Assembly (NCBI GenBank): GCA_031553235.1
Contig: JAVBLS010000023.1
Location: 1 to 64,000 of the forward strand
Direction of reading: 5' to 3'
Source of the DNA: Frigididesulfovibrio sp031553235
GTDB lineage: Bacteria; Desulfobacterota; Desulfovibrionia; Desulfovibrionales; Desulfovibrionaceae
DNA: 64,000 nucleotides
The position numbers and the translations under genes are program-made. Shown here one piece after another: positions 42,049 through 51,669 of the stretch (position 1 is its first letter; each line of letters begins with the position of its first letter). The notes below the pieces were generated by a model that was given only the letters and a program-made list of their open reading frames with translations, did no database searches and was not told the DNA's origin.

Positions 42049-43089
42049 ATGAATCTCATCGCTGAACTGGAACGCCTGGTCCCCGCGCTCACCGAGCGCC
42101 TGGACCGGGCGTCTTCGTTGTCGGAAATCGAGGAAATCTCCATTGCCTTTCTCGGGCGCAAAGGCCTGCTGGCCGGGCTCATGGGCCGTTTGCCCGAGCT
42201 TGGGCCGGCCGAGCGCCCGGCTTTCGGCAAGGCCGCCAACGCGGTCAAGCAAAATCTGGCCGATCTGCTCGAAGCCCGGGAAATGGCCCTGAACGCCGAG
42301 GCCGAAAAACTGGCCCTGGCCCGCTTCGACCCTTCCTTGCCCGCCCGTGCCCCGCACCTGGGCAGCCTGCACCCGATCACCCTGGTTATGGCGGAAATCT
42401 GCTCCGTGCTTGAAGGCCTGGGCTATGAGGTGGTTTCCGGTCCGGAGGTGGAAACCGACTTCCACAACTTCGAGGCCCTGAATTTCCCCCACGACCACCC
42501 GGCCCGCGACATGCAGGACACCCTATTCGTCTCCGACGGCATCGTGCTGCGCACCCACACCTCGCCCATGCAGGTGCGGGCCATGCTGGAGCGCAAAAAG
42601 CCGCCCGTGGCGGTCATTGCCCCGGGCAAGGTCTACCGCCGCGACTCGGATATCACCCATACCCCCATGTTCCATCAGATCGAAGGTCTGCTGGTGGGTG
42701 AAAAAATTTCGCTGGCCCATTTGCGCGGCACACTCACGGCCTTTGTGCGCCGGCTCTTCGGCCAGAGCATGGATGTGCGCTTTCGGCCCAGCTTCTTCCC
42801 CTTCACCGAGCCCAGCGTGGAAGTGGACATCTCGTGCATCCTCTGCAACGGCACCGGCTCCCGGGCCGGCGAACCCTGCCGGGTCTGCAAGACCACGGGC
42901 TGGCTGGAAATTCTCGGCTCCGGCATGGTCGATCCCAACGTCTTTGCCGCCGTGGGCTTCGACCCCGAGGCCTGCACAGGCTTCGCCTTCGGCCTGGGCG
43001 TGGAGCGCGTGGCCATGCTTAAATACGGCATCGGCGATCTGCGCATGTTCTTTGAAAACGACCTGCGCTTCCTCACGCAGTTTGTCTAA
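42049..43089 (+). CDS. pheS: phenylalanyl-tRNA synthetase alpha subunit
   Basis: PheS is the catalytic subunit of the alpha2-beta2 enzyme. The 346-residue protein has the N-terminal coiled coil (about 1-90), the class II core with LGSLHPITLVMAEICSVLEG, VSGPEVETDFHNFEALNFP and VYRRDSDITHTPMFHQIEGL (motif 2), and motif 3 FAFGLGVERVAMLKYGI. Paired cysteines (CILCNGTG, CRVCKTTG) form the zinc-knuckle-like insertion seen in many relatives. It lies 18 bases before pheT. Confidence 0.96.
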   Translation: MNLIAELERLVPALTERLDRASSLSEIEEISIAFLGRKGLLAGLMGRLPELGPAERPAFGKAANAVKQNLADLLEAREMALNAEAEKLALARFDPSLPARAPHLGSLHPITLVMAEICSVLEGLGYEVVSGPEVETDFHNFEALNFPHDHPARDMQDTLFVSDGIVLRTHTSPMQVRAMLERKKPPVAVIAPGKVYRRDSDITHTPMFHQIEGLLVGEKISLAHLRGTLTAFVRRLFGQSMDVRFRPSFFPFTEPSVEVDISCILCNGTGSRAGEPCRVCKTTGWLEILGSGMVDPNVFAAVGFDPEACTGFAFGLGVERVAMLKYGIGDLRMFFENDLRFLTQFV

Positions 43090-43107
43090 TTATCTTCGGA
43101 GATCCCC

Positions 43108-45543
43108 ATGCTGCTCAGCCTGAACTGGCTTCGTGAATTCGTCCCCTACGCAGGCACGGCCGAAGAACTCGGCGACCGCCTGACCATGGTCGGCCTGGAG
43201 CTTGACGGCCTGTTCCGACCCTTTGCCGCCTTGAAACCCATTGTGGTCGGCCGCGTGCTTGAGTGCGCCCGGCACCCCGAAGCGGAAAAGCTTTCGGTGA
43301 CCAGGGTGGACGTGGGCGACGAAGTGCTTGACATCGTCTGCGGTGCGCCCAACGTGGCCAAGGGCCAGAAAGTGGCCGTGGTCAAGGTGGGCACCACGCT
43401 GCCGAGCGGCTTGACCATCAAGAAAGCCAAGCTGCGCGGCGCGCCCTCCTGCGGAATGATCTGCTCCGAAGACGAGCTCGGCCTGTCCGAAGAGCACAAC
43501 GGCATTCTTGTTCTGGACCCGGCCGCACCCGTGGGCGCTTCGGTTCTGGACGTGCTCGGCCTGGACGACGCCGTCCTGGATATCTCGATCACCCCCAACC
43601 GGGGCGACTGCCTTTCGGTCCTCGGCCTGGCCCGTGAAACGGCCGCCTTGTACAAGCTGCCCCTGTCCCTGCCCCGCTTCGATCTGCACGAGTTCGGGCC
43701 GGACGCGGCCTCGGTCGTTTCCCTGAACGTGGAAGACTCGGCTCTCTGCAGCCTGTATCACGGCCGGGTGCTCCAGGGCGCCGTAGCCAAGCCCTCGCCG
43801 GAGAAAATCCGCTTCCGCCTGAAGTCCGTAGGCATCCGGGCCATCAGCAACCTGGTGGACGCCACCAACTACGCCATGATGGAGTTCGGCCTGCCTATGC
43901 ACGCTTTTGATCTCGACGCGGTCAAAGACGCCCGAATCATCGTGCGCGGGGCCAAACCCGGCGAGCGTCTGACCACCCTGGACGGCCAGGATCGGGCCCT
44001 TGAACCCGGCGACATCGTCATTGCCGACTCAGAGCGCGGCGTCGGCCTGGGCGGGGTCATGGGCGGCCTGAACTCCGAAGTCACCCCCGGCACGCAACGC
44101 ATCTTTCTGGAATGCGCGGTTTTCAACCCCTCGCGTATCCGGCGCACGGCCCGGCGCCTGGGCCTGCACTCCGAGGCCGGTTACCGTTTTGAGCGCGGCG
44201 TGGATCAATGCATTGCCGGCTATGCCATGAACCGGGCCGCGGCCATGATGGCCGAGCTTTCCGGCGGCAGCGTGCTGCCCGGCACCCCCTGCATCGAGCC
44301 CAGGCCCTTTGTCGCCCCGCATGTTTCCTTCCGTAAGCAACGGGCCGAAGCCCTGCTGGGCGTTCCTCTGCAAGACGCCTTCTGCCGCGAGACATTGGAG
44401 TCTCTGGGCTGTACGGTACATTGCCCCGCGGACGGGCTGCGCTCGAGTGAAGATGCCTGCCACGACATCGCCTGGTCCGTGGACATCCCCAGCCACCGCC
44501 CGGATATCGAACGCGAGGTCGACCTGATCGAGGAAGTGGCCCGCATCTACGGGGTGGACAAAATTCCCGCCGTGATCCCGGCCGTGGTCCGGCCCCTTGA
44601 GGACGCCGGCAAGCCCCTGCCCTTTCACGCCTTTGTCGGCCGGGTCAAAACGATCCTGGCCGGGGTGGGCCTGAACGAGGCCGTCAACTACAGTTTCTGG
44701 AGCCACCGCGATCTCGACCTGCTCGGCCTCGACCCCGCTTACGGCGGCGGCCGCGTGCCCGTGGCCAACCCCCTAAGCGACGAGCAGGACACCTTGCGCA
44801 CCGCCCTGGCCCCTGGTCTGCTGGCCTCCTTGCGGGTCAACCTGTCCCAAGGCACCCAGAGCGTGCATCTGTTCGAGTGCGCCACGGCCTTTTTCGCCGA
44901 CGCCTCTTCCGAGACCACGGTGCGGGAAGAGCCGCGCCTGGGCATTCTGCTGCACGGCCTCTGCTTTGAGGGCGGCAAGTGGCAGCGCCAGGACGATTTC
45001 GACTACCAGGATCTCAAAGGCTTTGTCGAATACCTCTGCTGCAAGCTGCATCTGCCCGTGCCCGTCTATGCGGCCTCCCAGGCCCTGCCCTTCCTGGCTC
45101 CCTGCGTGGACCTGGAATGCTCCGGCCGCTGCATCGGCCGCATGGGCCGGGTCCGGCCCGAGATTGCCGACGTCTACCACGCCAAAAAGCCGGTCTGGAC
45201 CGCCGAGCTGCATCTTGATGCCCTCCATACCCTGCACCTGTCCGCCAAGCCGGCCTTCACGCCCTTGCCGGTCTACCCGCCGGTGCGCCGCGACATCACC
45301 CTGAGTGCCGCCCCGGAAGTCACCGTCGAGGCCGTTCTTCAGGCGGTCCAGGCCCTGCGCCTGCCCCTGCTTGAAGATATTCGCCTGATCGACATCTATG
45401 AGCCCAAAGGCCGCGACGAGAAGAACCTGACCTTCCGCCTGACTTTCCGGCACAACGACCGCACCCTCAAAGACAGCGAAGCCGATAAACAGCGCGACGC
45501 CGCCGTCGCCGCCCTGACCGCCGCCTTGCCGGTACGGGTGTGA
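43108..45543 (+). CDS. pheT: phenylalanyl-tRNA synthetase beta subunit
   Basis: PheT carries editing and tRNA recognition. The 811-residue chain has the OB-fold tRNA-binding domain (PIVVGRVLECARHPEAEKLS, GAPNVAKGQKVAVVKVG), the B3/B4 editing domain (RAISNLVDATNYAMMEFGLP), the B5 domain, the core-like region (VDLIEEVARIYGVDKIPAVI) and the C-terminal FDX-ACB domain (VYPPVRRDITLSAAPEVTVE). The length matches the family. It ends the translation operon; the giant palindrome at 45667 lies just downstream. Confidence 0.96.
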   Translation: MLLSLNWLREFVPYAGTAEELGDRLTMVGLELDGLFRPFAALKPIVVGRVLECARHPEAEKLSVTRVDVGDEVLDIVCGAPNVAKGQKVAVVKVGTTLPSGLTIKKAKLRGAPSCGMICSEDELGLSEEHNGILVLDPAAPVGASVLDVLGLDDAVLDISITPNRGDCLSVLGLARETAALYKLPLSLPRFDLHEFGPDAASVVSLNVEDSALCSLYHGRVLQGAVAKPSPEKIRFRLKSVGIRAISNLVDATNYAMMEFGLPMHAFDLDAVKDARIIVRGAKPGERLTTLDGQDRALEPGDIVIADSERGVGLGGVMGGLNSEVTPGTQRIFLECAVFNPSRIRRTARRLGLHSEAGYRFERGVDQCIAGYAMNRAAAMMAELSGGSVLPGTPCIEPRPFVAPHVSFRKQRAEALLGVPLQDAFCRETLESLGCTVHCPADGLRSSEDACHDIAWSVDIPSHRPDIEREVDLIEEVARIYGVDKIPAVIPAVVRPLEDAGKPLPFHAFVGRVKTILAGVGLNEAVNYSFWSHRDLDLLGLDPAYGGGRVPVANPLSDEQDTLRTALAPGLLASLRVNLSQGTQSVHLFECATAFFADASSETTVREEPRLGILLHGLCFEGGKWQRQDDFDYQDLKGFVEYLCCKLHLPVPVYAASQALPFLAPCVDLECSGRCIGRMGRVRPEIADVYHAKKPVWTAELHLDALHTLHLSAKPAFTPLPVYPPVRRDITLSAAPEVTVEAVLQAVQALRLPLLEDIRLIDIYEPKGRDEKNLTFRLTFRHNDRTLKDSEADKQRDAAVAALTAALPVRV

Positions 45544-45666
45544 GTGTTGGGGTGCCACCCCAAACCCCGCCGGAGAATGAAAAAGGGGCTGCCGCGCGCA
45601 TTCCGCAACACCGTTCTCACGGTGTGACGGAGCCGCCCCACAACAACGCGTGCGGCACCCCGGACC

Positions 45667-45717
45667 CCCTCAATGAAGCAACCCCCGTGTGGCGCACGGG
45701 GGTTGCTTCATTGAGGG
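45667..45717. repeat. giant perfect palindrome between convergent pheT and topA
   Basis: Arms 45667-45689 and 45695-45717, 23 bp each with no mismatch, loop TGGCG. The flanks of the 299-bp gap show no gene. It has no U-run, but as a 23-bp hairpin between converging genes it may stop transcription from both sides. It is clearly related in sequence to 49727-49788. Confidence 0.85.
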
Positions 45718-45842
45718 TACAGGAATAGTCACTCTCCTGCCGGGGGAGTTTGAGGATGCAGCACGCGTTGCTGCGAGGCGCCCTTTGCGTGTCATCAAAC
45801 AAGGCAGGGCACACCACTGCAGCGGCTCTGTTTTGCGCCCCC

Positions 45843-48083
45843 TCAACGCTCATCCTCGTCGGGCTTTTTCCAGCGGCAGGTTTTCTCGGGGCAAAAGATC
45901 TGGGTACGTCCGGACACGGTTTTGCAGGCCAGGACGGGCGAGCCGCATTTGGGGCATTCGCCCTGCACGGGCATGTCCCACATGGCGTAGTCGCAGGCCG
46001 GGTAGGTGCTGCAGGAATAGAAGATTTTGCCGCGCTTGGAGCTCTTTTCCACCAGAACGCCCTGTTTGCAGCGCGGGCAGGCAACGCCGGTGGAATAGGG
46101 CTCGGCGTGGGTGCATTCCGGGTAGTTGTTGCAGGCGATGAATCGGCTGCCGGTGCGGGATTTTTTCAACACCAGGTCACCGCCGCAATCGGGGCATTTG
46201 CCGACCACTTCCATCTGGGGCTTTTCGCGCTCGACGGGCTTGACCTTGCCCTGCTCGTCGCGGATGAAATTGCTGGTCCAGCGGCAGACCGGGTAGGCGG
46301 TGCAGGCCAGAAAGGCCCCGGCTTTGCCGAATTTGACGGCCGTGGACTTGCCGCAGTCGGGGCAGGGAAAATCGGTGGGCAGACCGCCCTTGACGGAGTT
46401 CATGGCCTCGGCCGCGCGCTCCAGGGTGGGATTGAAGCGCTCGGCAAAGCGGCCGAGCAGATCCACCCAGTCCTGTCGGCCTTCGGCCACCTTGTCCAAA
46501 GACTCTTCCATCTGGGCGGTGAAACCCACGTCCATGAGCTCGGTAAAATGCGCGGTCAAAAGCTCGCAGACCACCCGGCCGAGGTCCGTGGCCGCGAAAT
46601 GCTTGTCTTCAAGGCTGACGTACTCGCGGTCTTGCAGGGTGGCGATGATCGCCGCGTAGGTGGAGGGCCGGCCGATGCCCTTTTCCTCCAGCTCGCGCAC
46701 CAGAGAAGCTTCGCTGTAGCGGGCCGGGGGCTGGGTGAACTTCTGCTCCTTCTCGTGCTTGTCCAGACGCAGGGCCTGGCCCTTTTTCAGGGCCGGCAGG
46801 TCAACCACGTCGTCGGATTTCTGGGGCGAAAGGATCTGAAAACCGGGAAAAACCACGCGCTCGCCTTTGGCCCGGAACTCGACGCCGGCGCAGGCGGCCG
46901 TGACCGTGGTGTCTTCGATCACGGCGTCGGCCATCTGCGAGGCCATGAAGCGGGTCCAGATCAGCCGGTAGAGCTGATACTGCTCGGGCGCCACCAGGGC
47001 CTTGATGGAGTCGGGGGTCAGTGCCGGATCGACGGGCCGAACGGCTTCGTGGGCGTCTTGCGCGCTGCCCTTGGATTTGAAATGCCGGGCCTTGGGCGGG
47101 TAGTACTCCGGCCCCCAGGTTTCTTTGATCACTGTTTCGGCGGCCGTGCGGGCCTCGTCGGAAATGCGCACCGAGTCGGTACGCATGTAGGTGATCAGCG
47201 CGGTGGTGCCGGCTTCGCCCAAATCCACGCCCTCATACAGGCGCTGGGCGATGTTCATGGTGCGTTTGGCCGTGTAGCCCAGGCGCTGGTTGGCGGCCTG
47301 CTGCAGGGTGGAGGTGATGAAGGGCGGCGAGGGGGAGCGCTTGCGCTCCTTCACTTCCACCGACTCGATGAGAAATTCCTTGTCCGCGAAACGGGCCTCG
47401 ACGGCTTCGGCCTCGGCCTGGTTTTTCAGGGCGGCCTTTTTACCGTCGATCTTGTGCAGATCGGCCCGGAACACCGGCGGCTCGGCTGCGGCGAAAAAAG
47501 CCCGCATCAGCCAATATTCCTCGGGCACGAAGACCCGGCGCTCGGCATCGCGGTCCACGATCAGACGCAAGGCCACGCTTTGCACCCGGCCGGCCGAAAT
47601 GCCGCGCTTGACCTTTTTCCAGAGCAGAGGCGAAATCTTGTAGCCCACCAGACGGTCGAGAATACGCCGGGCCTGCTGGGCGTCAAAGAGATCGGCGTTC
47701 AGGGGCCGGGGATTGGCCAGGGCCTCCTTGACCGCCTTGGCGGTGATCTCGTTGAACTGGATCCGGCTGATCTTGGAGTTCTTGCCCTCGATCAACGCGG
47801 CCACGTGCCAGGCAATGGCTTCACCCTCGCGGTCCGGGTCCGGGGCTAGGTAGACGTTGTCCGCCTTGGCCGCGGCTTCACACAGTTCGGCCACGACCTT
47901 TTCCTTGCCGTCGATCACCTGGTAGCGGGGCACAAAACCGGCGGCCTCGTCCACACCCAGAGAGCTGGTGGGCAGATCGCGCACGTGCCCCACCGAAGCC
48001 TGCACCATATACCTGTTGCCCAGGAACTTGCGAATGGTCTTGACCTTGGCCGGCGACTCCACAATAATTAAATCTTTACCCAT
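45843..48083 (-). CDS. topA: DNA topoisomerase I
   Basis: TopA relaxes negative supercoils. The 746-residue protein has the TOPRIM domain (KDLIIVESPAKVKTIRKFLG, DPDREGEAIAWHV) and the catalytic Tyr in TALITYMRTDSVRISDEA. The C-terminal region has four zinc-ribbon units: CPDCGKSTAVKFGKAGAFLA, CPDCGGDLVLKKSRTGSRFI, CPRCKQGVLVEKSSKRGKIF and CPKCGSPVLACKTVSGRTQI, each closing with a C-terminal Cys pair. E. coli has three such units and two degenerate ones. It converges with pheT. Confidence 0.96.
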   Translation of the reverse strand: MGKDLIIVESPAKVKTIRKFLGNRYMVQASVGHVRDLPTSSLGVDEAAGFVPRYQVIDGKEKVVAELCEAAAKADNVYLAPDPDREGEAIAWHVAALIEGKNSKISRIQFNEITAKAVKEALANPRPLNADLFDAQQARRILDRLVGYKISPLLWKKVKRGISAGRVQSVALRLIVDRDAERRVFVPEEYWLMRAFFAAAEPPVFRADLHKIDGKKAALKNQAEAEAVEARFADKEFLIESVEVKERKRSPSPPFITSTLQQAANQRLGYTAKRTMNIAQRLYEGVDLGEAGTTALITYMRTDSVRISDEARTAAETVIKETWGPEYYPPKARHFKSKGSAQDAHEAVRPVDPALTPDSIKALVAPEQYQLYRLIWTRFMASQMADAVIEDTTVTAACAGVEFRAKGERVVFPGFQILSPQKSDDVVDLPALKKGQALRLDKHEKEQKFTQPPARYSEASLVRELEEKGIGRPSTYAAIIATLQDREYVSLEDKHFAATDLGRVVCELLTAHFTELMDVGFTAQMEESLDKVAEGRQDWVDLLGRFAERFNPTLERAAEAMNSVKGGLPTDFPCPDCGKSTAVKFGKAGAFLACTAYPVCRWTSNFIRDEQGKVKPVEREKPQMEVVGKCPDCGGDLVLKKSRTGSRFIACNNYPECTHAEPYSTGVACPRCKQGVLVEKSSKRGKIFYSCSTYPACDYAMWDMPVQGECPKCGSPVLACKTVSGRTQIFCPEKTCRWKKPDEDER

Positions 48084-48293
48084 ACGTCCTCTTTAACGAG
48101 CACAGTCAATTTGCTCCAACTACCTTGATCGATACCGGCAGCCCGGGCATCGGCCCACAGAAGATACGGCATTACGCCCCGGCGTCAAGCCTCGGCGCGC
48201 TCTTCCTTTTCTCCTTGGCCCGAAGGCCAAAATATCGACACCCTCTCCGACAGGCCGACGCAGCCCCCTTGCCCCACATGCCTCTGGACAATT

Positions 48294-48309
48294 CGGCACG
48301 CCTCTTGCT
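48294..48309 (+). promoter_or_regulatory. sigma-54 (-24/-12) promoter
   Basis: CGGCACGCCTCTTGCT: GG at -24 and GC at -12 are 12 bases apart, and all but the first base match the TGGCACGNNNNTTGCW consensus. It lies 79 bases before the lysozyme-like gene, in a 304-base gap with no other gene. Flagellar genes of this group are often sigma-54 dependent. Confidence 0.6.
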
Positions 48310-48387
48310 TTTGTACGGGTGCGCCACTCTACCCGAAGCCGGGGAGGCGCCTGTCGGAACCTTTTGAATGGATAAAGGCAGGAAAAC

Positions 48388-49719
48388 ATGGTTAACGGAA
48401 AACCCAACCTCACTTTCGGCGACGGGCGGCTGCCCACCCCGAATATCCAGCGCCGCGCAGCCGCACCGCAGCTTGCGGGCATGGCCCCGGCAGCCGCGGA
48501 CTTTGCCGCCGTGCTCTCTCGCGCCGCTCCCAACCTGCAGGGCGGGCAACAGGCAGGCACGCCCCAGAGTTCCGCCGAGACAGACGCGCCCCAGAGTTCG
48601 GCCCAGGCGGGCGTTGCCTCGACCGCCAATATTTCGACGCCCCCACAGCGCGCCTCTGTCTCGGAGCGTCTGCGCCGCATCAGCACGCCCATCACCGGGC
48701 GCGGCAACTTTGAAATGATCGACACCCGCCACGGCCCGGGCAGCAATCTGCCCGCCCTGAACGTGCCGGAGCGCCGCTCGGGCATGCCGAGCCGGGAGGC
48801 CCTGAACAGGGTGCTTGAGCAGTCCGACAAGCCCCTGGCCGTGGTCGATTCCCTGCCCGAAGAAGCCAAACAGGCTTTCAAGGCGCCCAAGGTGCTCACG
48901 CCGCCCTCGCGCCGGGCCAAGGCCCAGGGCGAAGTCTTTTCCTTCAACTCGCCCTTCAGCGTGGGACCGAGCTCCGATGAGCTGGTTTCCATCTTTTACC
49001 AGGTCAACGCCCGGCGGCCCGACTCCGGCCCCGGCACAACGCCCTCCATGCTCGGCGCGCCCGGGTTGACCTCGGGCGGGCGCGAACTCGGCGGCCTCTC
49101 GGCGCGCTACGAGTCCGGCGAAGAAGGCATTGCGGCCGTGGGATGGGATCGTCACGGCGGCACCTCATACGGCAAATATCAAATTTCCTCCCGCGCCGGG
49201 ACCATGAAACGCTTCCTTGACTACCTGGACACCCGCGCTCCGGATCTCTCCAAGCGCCTGCGCGCTGCCGGCCCGGCCAACACCGGCGGCCGGAGCGGGG
49301 CCATGCCCCGGGTCTGGAAACAGATTGCCGAGGAAGATCCGACCCGCTTCGAGGCCCTGCAGAGCGACTTTATTCGCGACAGCCACTATGAACCGGCCCT
49401 GGAGGCCATGGCCGGGAGCGCGGGCCTCTCTTACGCGGGCATCCCGCCCGCCCTGCAGGAAGTGCTTTTCAGCACCGCCGTGCAGCACGGCCCGGCCGGG
49501 GCCGCCTCAATCATCAGCCGGGCCGTAGCCAAGGTCGGTGCCGACCGTCTGCGCCCCGACGCCGGCGAAGACGCCGTCACCCAGGCCAGCCGCGAGCTGA
49601 TCCAAGAAATCTACACCGCCCGGGCAGGCAAATTCGGTTCCTCGACGCGCGAAGTCCGCTCCGCCGTCCAGCAGCGCCTGAAGCAGGAAATGAGAGACGC
49701 CCTGGCCATGTTGGAGTAA
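48388..49719 (+). CDS. lysozyme-like peptidoglycan hydrolase, probable
   Basis: This 443-residue protein has a long low-complexity N-terminal half (Ala/Pro/Ser/Gln rich, 1-210) without a signal peptide. The C-terminal domain (about 230-440) begins LGGLSARYESGEEGIAAVGW, then HGGTSYGKYQISSRAGTMKR, LRAAGPANTGGRSGAMPRVW, and VLFSTAVQHGPAGAASIISR. The ExxG-like Glu in ARYESGEEG and the GGTSYGKYQI turn recall phage-type muramidases and chitosanase-like lysozymes. A sigma-54 promoter precedes it, so it may be a flagellar rod-type hydrolase that opens the wall; that is inference. It lies alone, 8 kb from the flagellar genes. Confidence 0.6.
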   Translation: MVNGKPNLTFGDGRLPTPNIQRRAAAPQLAGMAPAAADFAAVLSRAAPNLQGGQQAGTPQSSAETDAPQSSAQAGVASTANISTPPQRASVSERLRRISTPITGRGNFEMIDTRHGPGSNLPALNVPERRSGMPSREALNRVLEQSDKPLAVVDSLPEEAKQAFKAPKVLTPPSRRAKAQGEVFSFNSPFSVGPSSDELVSIFYQVNARRPDSGPGTTPSMLGAPGLTSGGRELGGLSARYESGEEGIAAVGWDRHGGTSYGKYQISSRAGTMKRFLDYLDTRAPDLSKRLRAAGPANTGGRSGAMPRVWKQIAEEDPTRFEALQSDFIRDSHYEPALEAMAGSAGLSYAGIPPALQEVLFSTAVQHGPAGAASIISRAVAKVGADRLRPDAGEDAVTQASRELIQEIYTARAGKFGSSTREVRSAVQQRLKQEMRDALAMLE

Positions 49720-49726
49720 AATGCCC

Positions 49727-49788
49727 GCATCCCCTCAATGACGCCCCCCCCGTGCGGTGCACGGGGGGGGGCGTCAGTGAGGGGATGC
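49727..49788. repeat. giant palindrome between convergent genes, second member
   Basis: Arms 49727-49754 and 49760-49788 pair with one bulged G and one A/G mismatch; loop CGGTG. It shares its layout (CCCTCAATGA, GC, C-run, GTG) with 45667-45717 and again lies between converging genes. Confidence 0.8.
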
Positions 49789-49833
49789 GCAGATTACCCG
49801 GTCCCTGCCGAGGAAGCTTGAGAGAGTTCCCCC

Positions 49834-51669
49834 TTACGCCCTGCCGCCTCCGCAGCGGGTGGCCAGGAAGTGGGCGGCGCCTTCGGGGGTCATATAGCGG
49901 TCGAGCATGTTTTTGGGCGACTGGAGCAGATCCATAAGCAGGAAGGCGTCAAGGGTATTGAAGGCGGTGTCGATGTGAAAGGCGCCGATCTTGCCGCCGA
50001 GTTTGAGGTAGTGCTTGAACAGAATGGGAATGCCGCGGCCGCCTTCGATGTCGCGGACCAGGGCGGCCAGATCGTTGTAGGCGATGCCCTGGGGCAGGGG
50101 GATGCCGCCGGCGAAACTCAACAGCTTGTCCGGCAGGTTGCGTCCCCGGACCATGCCGGACAGCTCGGCGCTGCCGCATTGCTCGCGCAGATATTCGACC
50201 ACGGTGCGCAGGGAGCTGGGGGCATAATCCAGGCTCAGGCTCACCGGGCCGAACAGGCAGTGCAGATCGTCGCTACGCAGGACAAAACGGGCAATGCCCT
50301 TCCAGAGCAGCATCAGCGGCGCGTATTCGCGCTGGTAGGCGGGGTGCACCAGAGCCCGGCCCAGTTCCAGGGAGTTGCCGTAGCGCCGAAAAAATTCCTC
50401 GTTCATGCGGAACAGGGTGGAAGTGTAGAGCCCGGCCGGACCGGACTCGGCCAGAAGCTCCCGGACCAAGCCCAGGCGGTAGGCTCCGGCCAGGCGGCGA
50501 TCCGCCTCGTGCCACAGCAGCAGATGGTGGTAGCGCTCGTCATAGATGTCCAGGTCGCGGGCCTTACCTGAGCCCTCGCCCACCAGGCGGAAGGTATGCT
50601 CGCGCAGAGCGCCGAGTTCTTCAAGCAGCAGCGGGCTCCGGCCGCCGCGCACCACGTAGATGGAATAGTCGCCCTCCTGGTGCAGCAGGGCGTCTTCGGG
50701 CAAATCGGCCAAGGCTTTGGCCACGGCCTCGGGAGCGTGGGGGTCGGCCACCGGCTCCATGGGCCGCTCGGCCGCGCCGGGCAGCGAACTCCCTTCGGGC
50801 AGGTTCTTCAGGGCGTAGCAACGCATCCGGGCATAGGCCGTGAGGGCCTCTGCCGTGCCGAGAATCTTGAAGGTGCCGGACTCGATGACCCGGCCGACGC
50901 TGAGGCGGATGGACCGGTTGCGGCGCAAAACCATCTCGCGCGGCAACAGTACGGTGCGGGCCAGGGGGTGCAGCGTGCCGGCCAGGCTGAAAAACAAGGA
51001 GTTGCGACCGTGGAAAAAGACCGGCAGCACCGGGGCGCTGCAGCGCCGGGCCAGACGGGCGGCGGCCATCTGCCATTCCGGATCGACCACGCCCATGCCC
51101 CGACGGTAGTAGGAGACAATGCCCGAGGGGAAAAAGCCTATGGCCCCGCCGGATTGCAAATGGGCCCCGGCGGCCCGCAGGGAAGTGGTGTTGCCGGCGG
51201 CGGCCTCGGCCGTGCCCGAGAGCACGTCCAGGGGCAGCCCGGCGGCCCGCAGTTCGGGAAACACGCCTAGGGCCACATTGATCAGCACCTTGAGATCCGG
51301 CCGCACGGGCAAAAGCGCGGCCACCAGGGCCATCCCGTCCAGACCGCCGAAGGGGTGGTTGGACATGATCACCAAGGGGCCTTCTTTGGGCACCCGGCTC
51401 TCCAGGTCCTTGTCCAGAACCAGCTCAATACCCAGGTTCTTCAGGCCCCAGCGGCAAAATTCATCGGCCGTTACCGGGACGGGGATGTTGTTGAACACGG
51501 GCAGCAGATCGTTGATCCGCAGAAGGCGCATGAGAATTTTACTCACGGGCGCCGGGATGGAGCGTACCTGCCCCGGGATGAAGGCGAGATCCAGCCTGCG
51601 CTCGGCCGGGGGCGGGGCGTTCCAGGCTTCGGCAAGAGAAAATAGACCGTCTTCGTGCGGGCCGGGCAT
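49834..51669 (-). CDS. OlsF-like double acyltransferase (PlsC plus OlsB domains)
   Basis: This 611-residue protein joins two lipid acyltransferases. The N-terminal half (about 60-290) is a PlsC-like O-acyltransferase with VIMSNHPFGGLDGMALVAAL and GAIGFFPSGIVSYYRRGMGV. The C-terminal half (about 360-600) is an OlsB/GNAT-type acyl-ACP N-acyltransferase (DIYDERYHHLLLWHEADRRL, YTSTLFRMNEEFFRRYGNSL, ELGRALVHPAYQREYAPLML, IPILFKHYLKLGGKIGAFHI). In Serratia OlsF the same fusion makes ornithine lipid alone. So ornithine or other amino-acid lipids may be produced here. Confidence 0.8.
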   Translation of the reverse strand: MPGPHEDGLFSLAEAWNAPPPAERRLDLAFIPGQVRSIPAPVSKILMRLLRINDLLPVFNNIPVPVTADEFCRWGLKNLGIELVLDKDLESRVPKEGPLVIMSNHPFGGLDGMALVAALLPVRPDLKVLINVALGVFPELRAAGLPLDVLSGTAEAAAGNTTSLRAAGAHLQSGGAIGFFPSGIVSYYRRGMGVVDPEWQMAAARLARRCSAPVLPVFFHGRNSLFFSLAGTLHPLARTVLLPREMVLRRNRSIRLSVGRVIESGTFKILGTAEALTAYARMRCYALKNLPEGSSLPGAAERPMEPVADPHAPEAVAKALADLPEDALLHQEGDYSIYVVRGGRSPLLLEELGALREHTFRLVGEGSGKARDLDIYDERYHHLLLWHEADRRLAGAYRLGLVRELLAESGPAGLYTSTLFRMNEEFFRRYGNSLELGRALVHPAYQREYAPLMLLWKGIARFVLRSDDLHCLFGPVSLSLDYAPSSLRTVVEYLREQCGSAELSGMVRGRNLPDKLLSFAGGIPLPQGIAYNDLAALVRDIEGGRGIPILFKHYLKLGGKIGAFHIDTAFNTLDAFLLMDLLQSPKNMLDRYMTPEGAAHFLATRCGGGRA

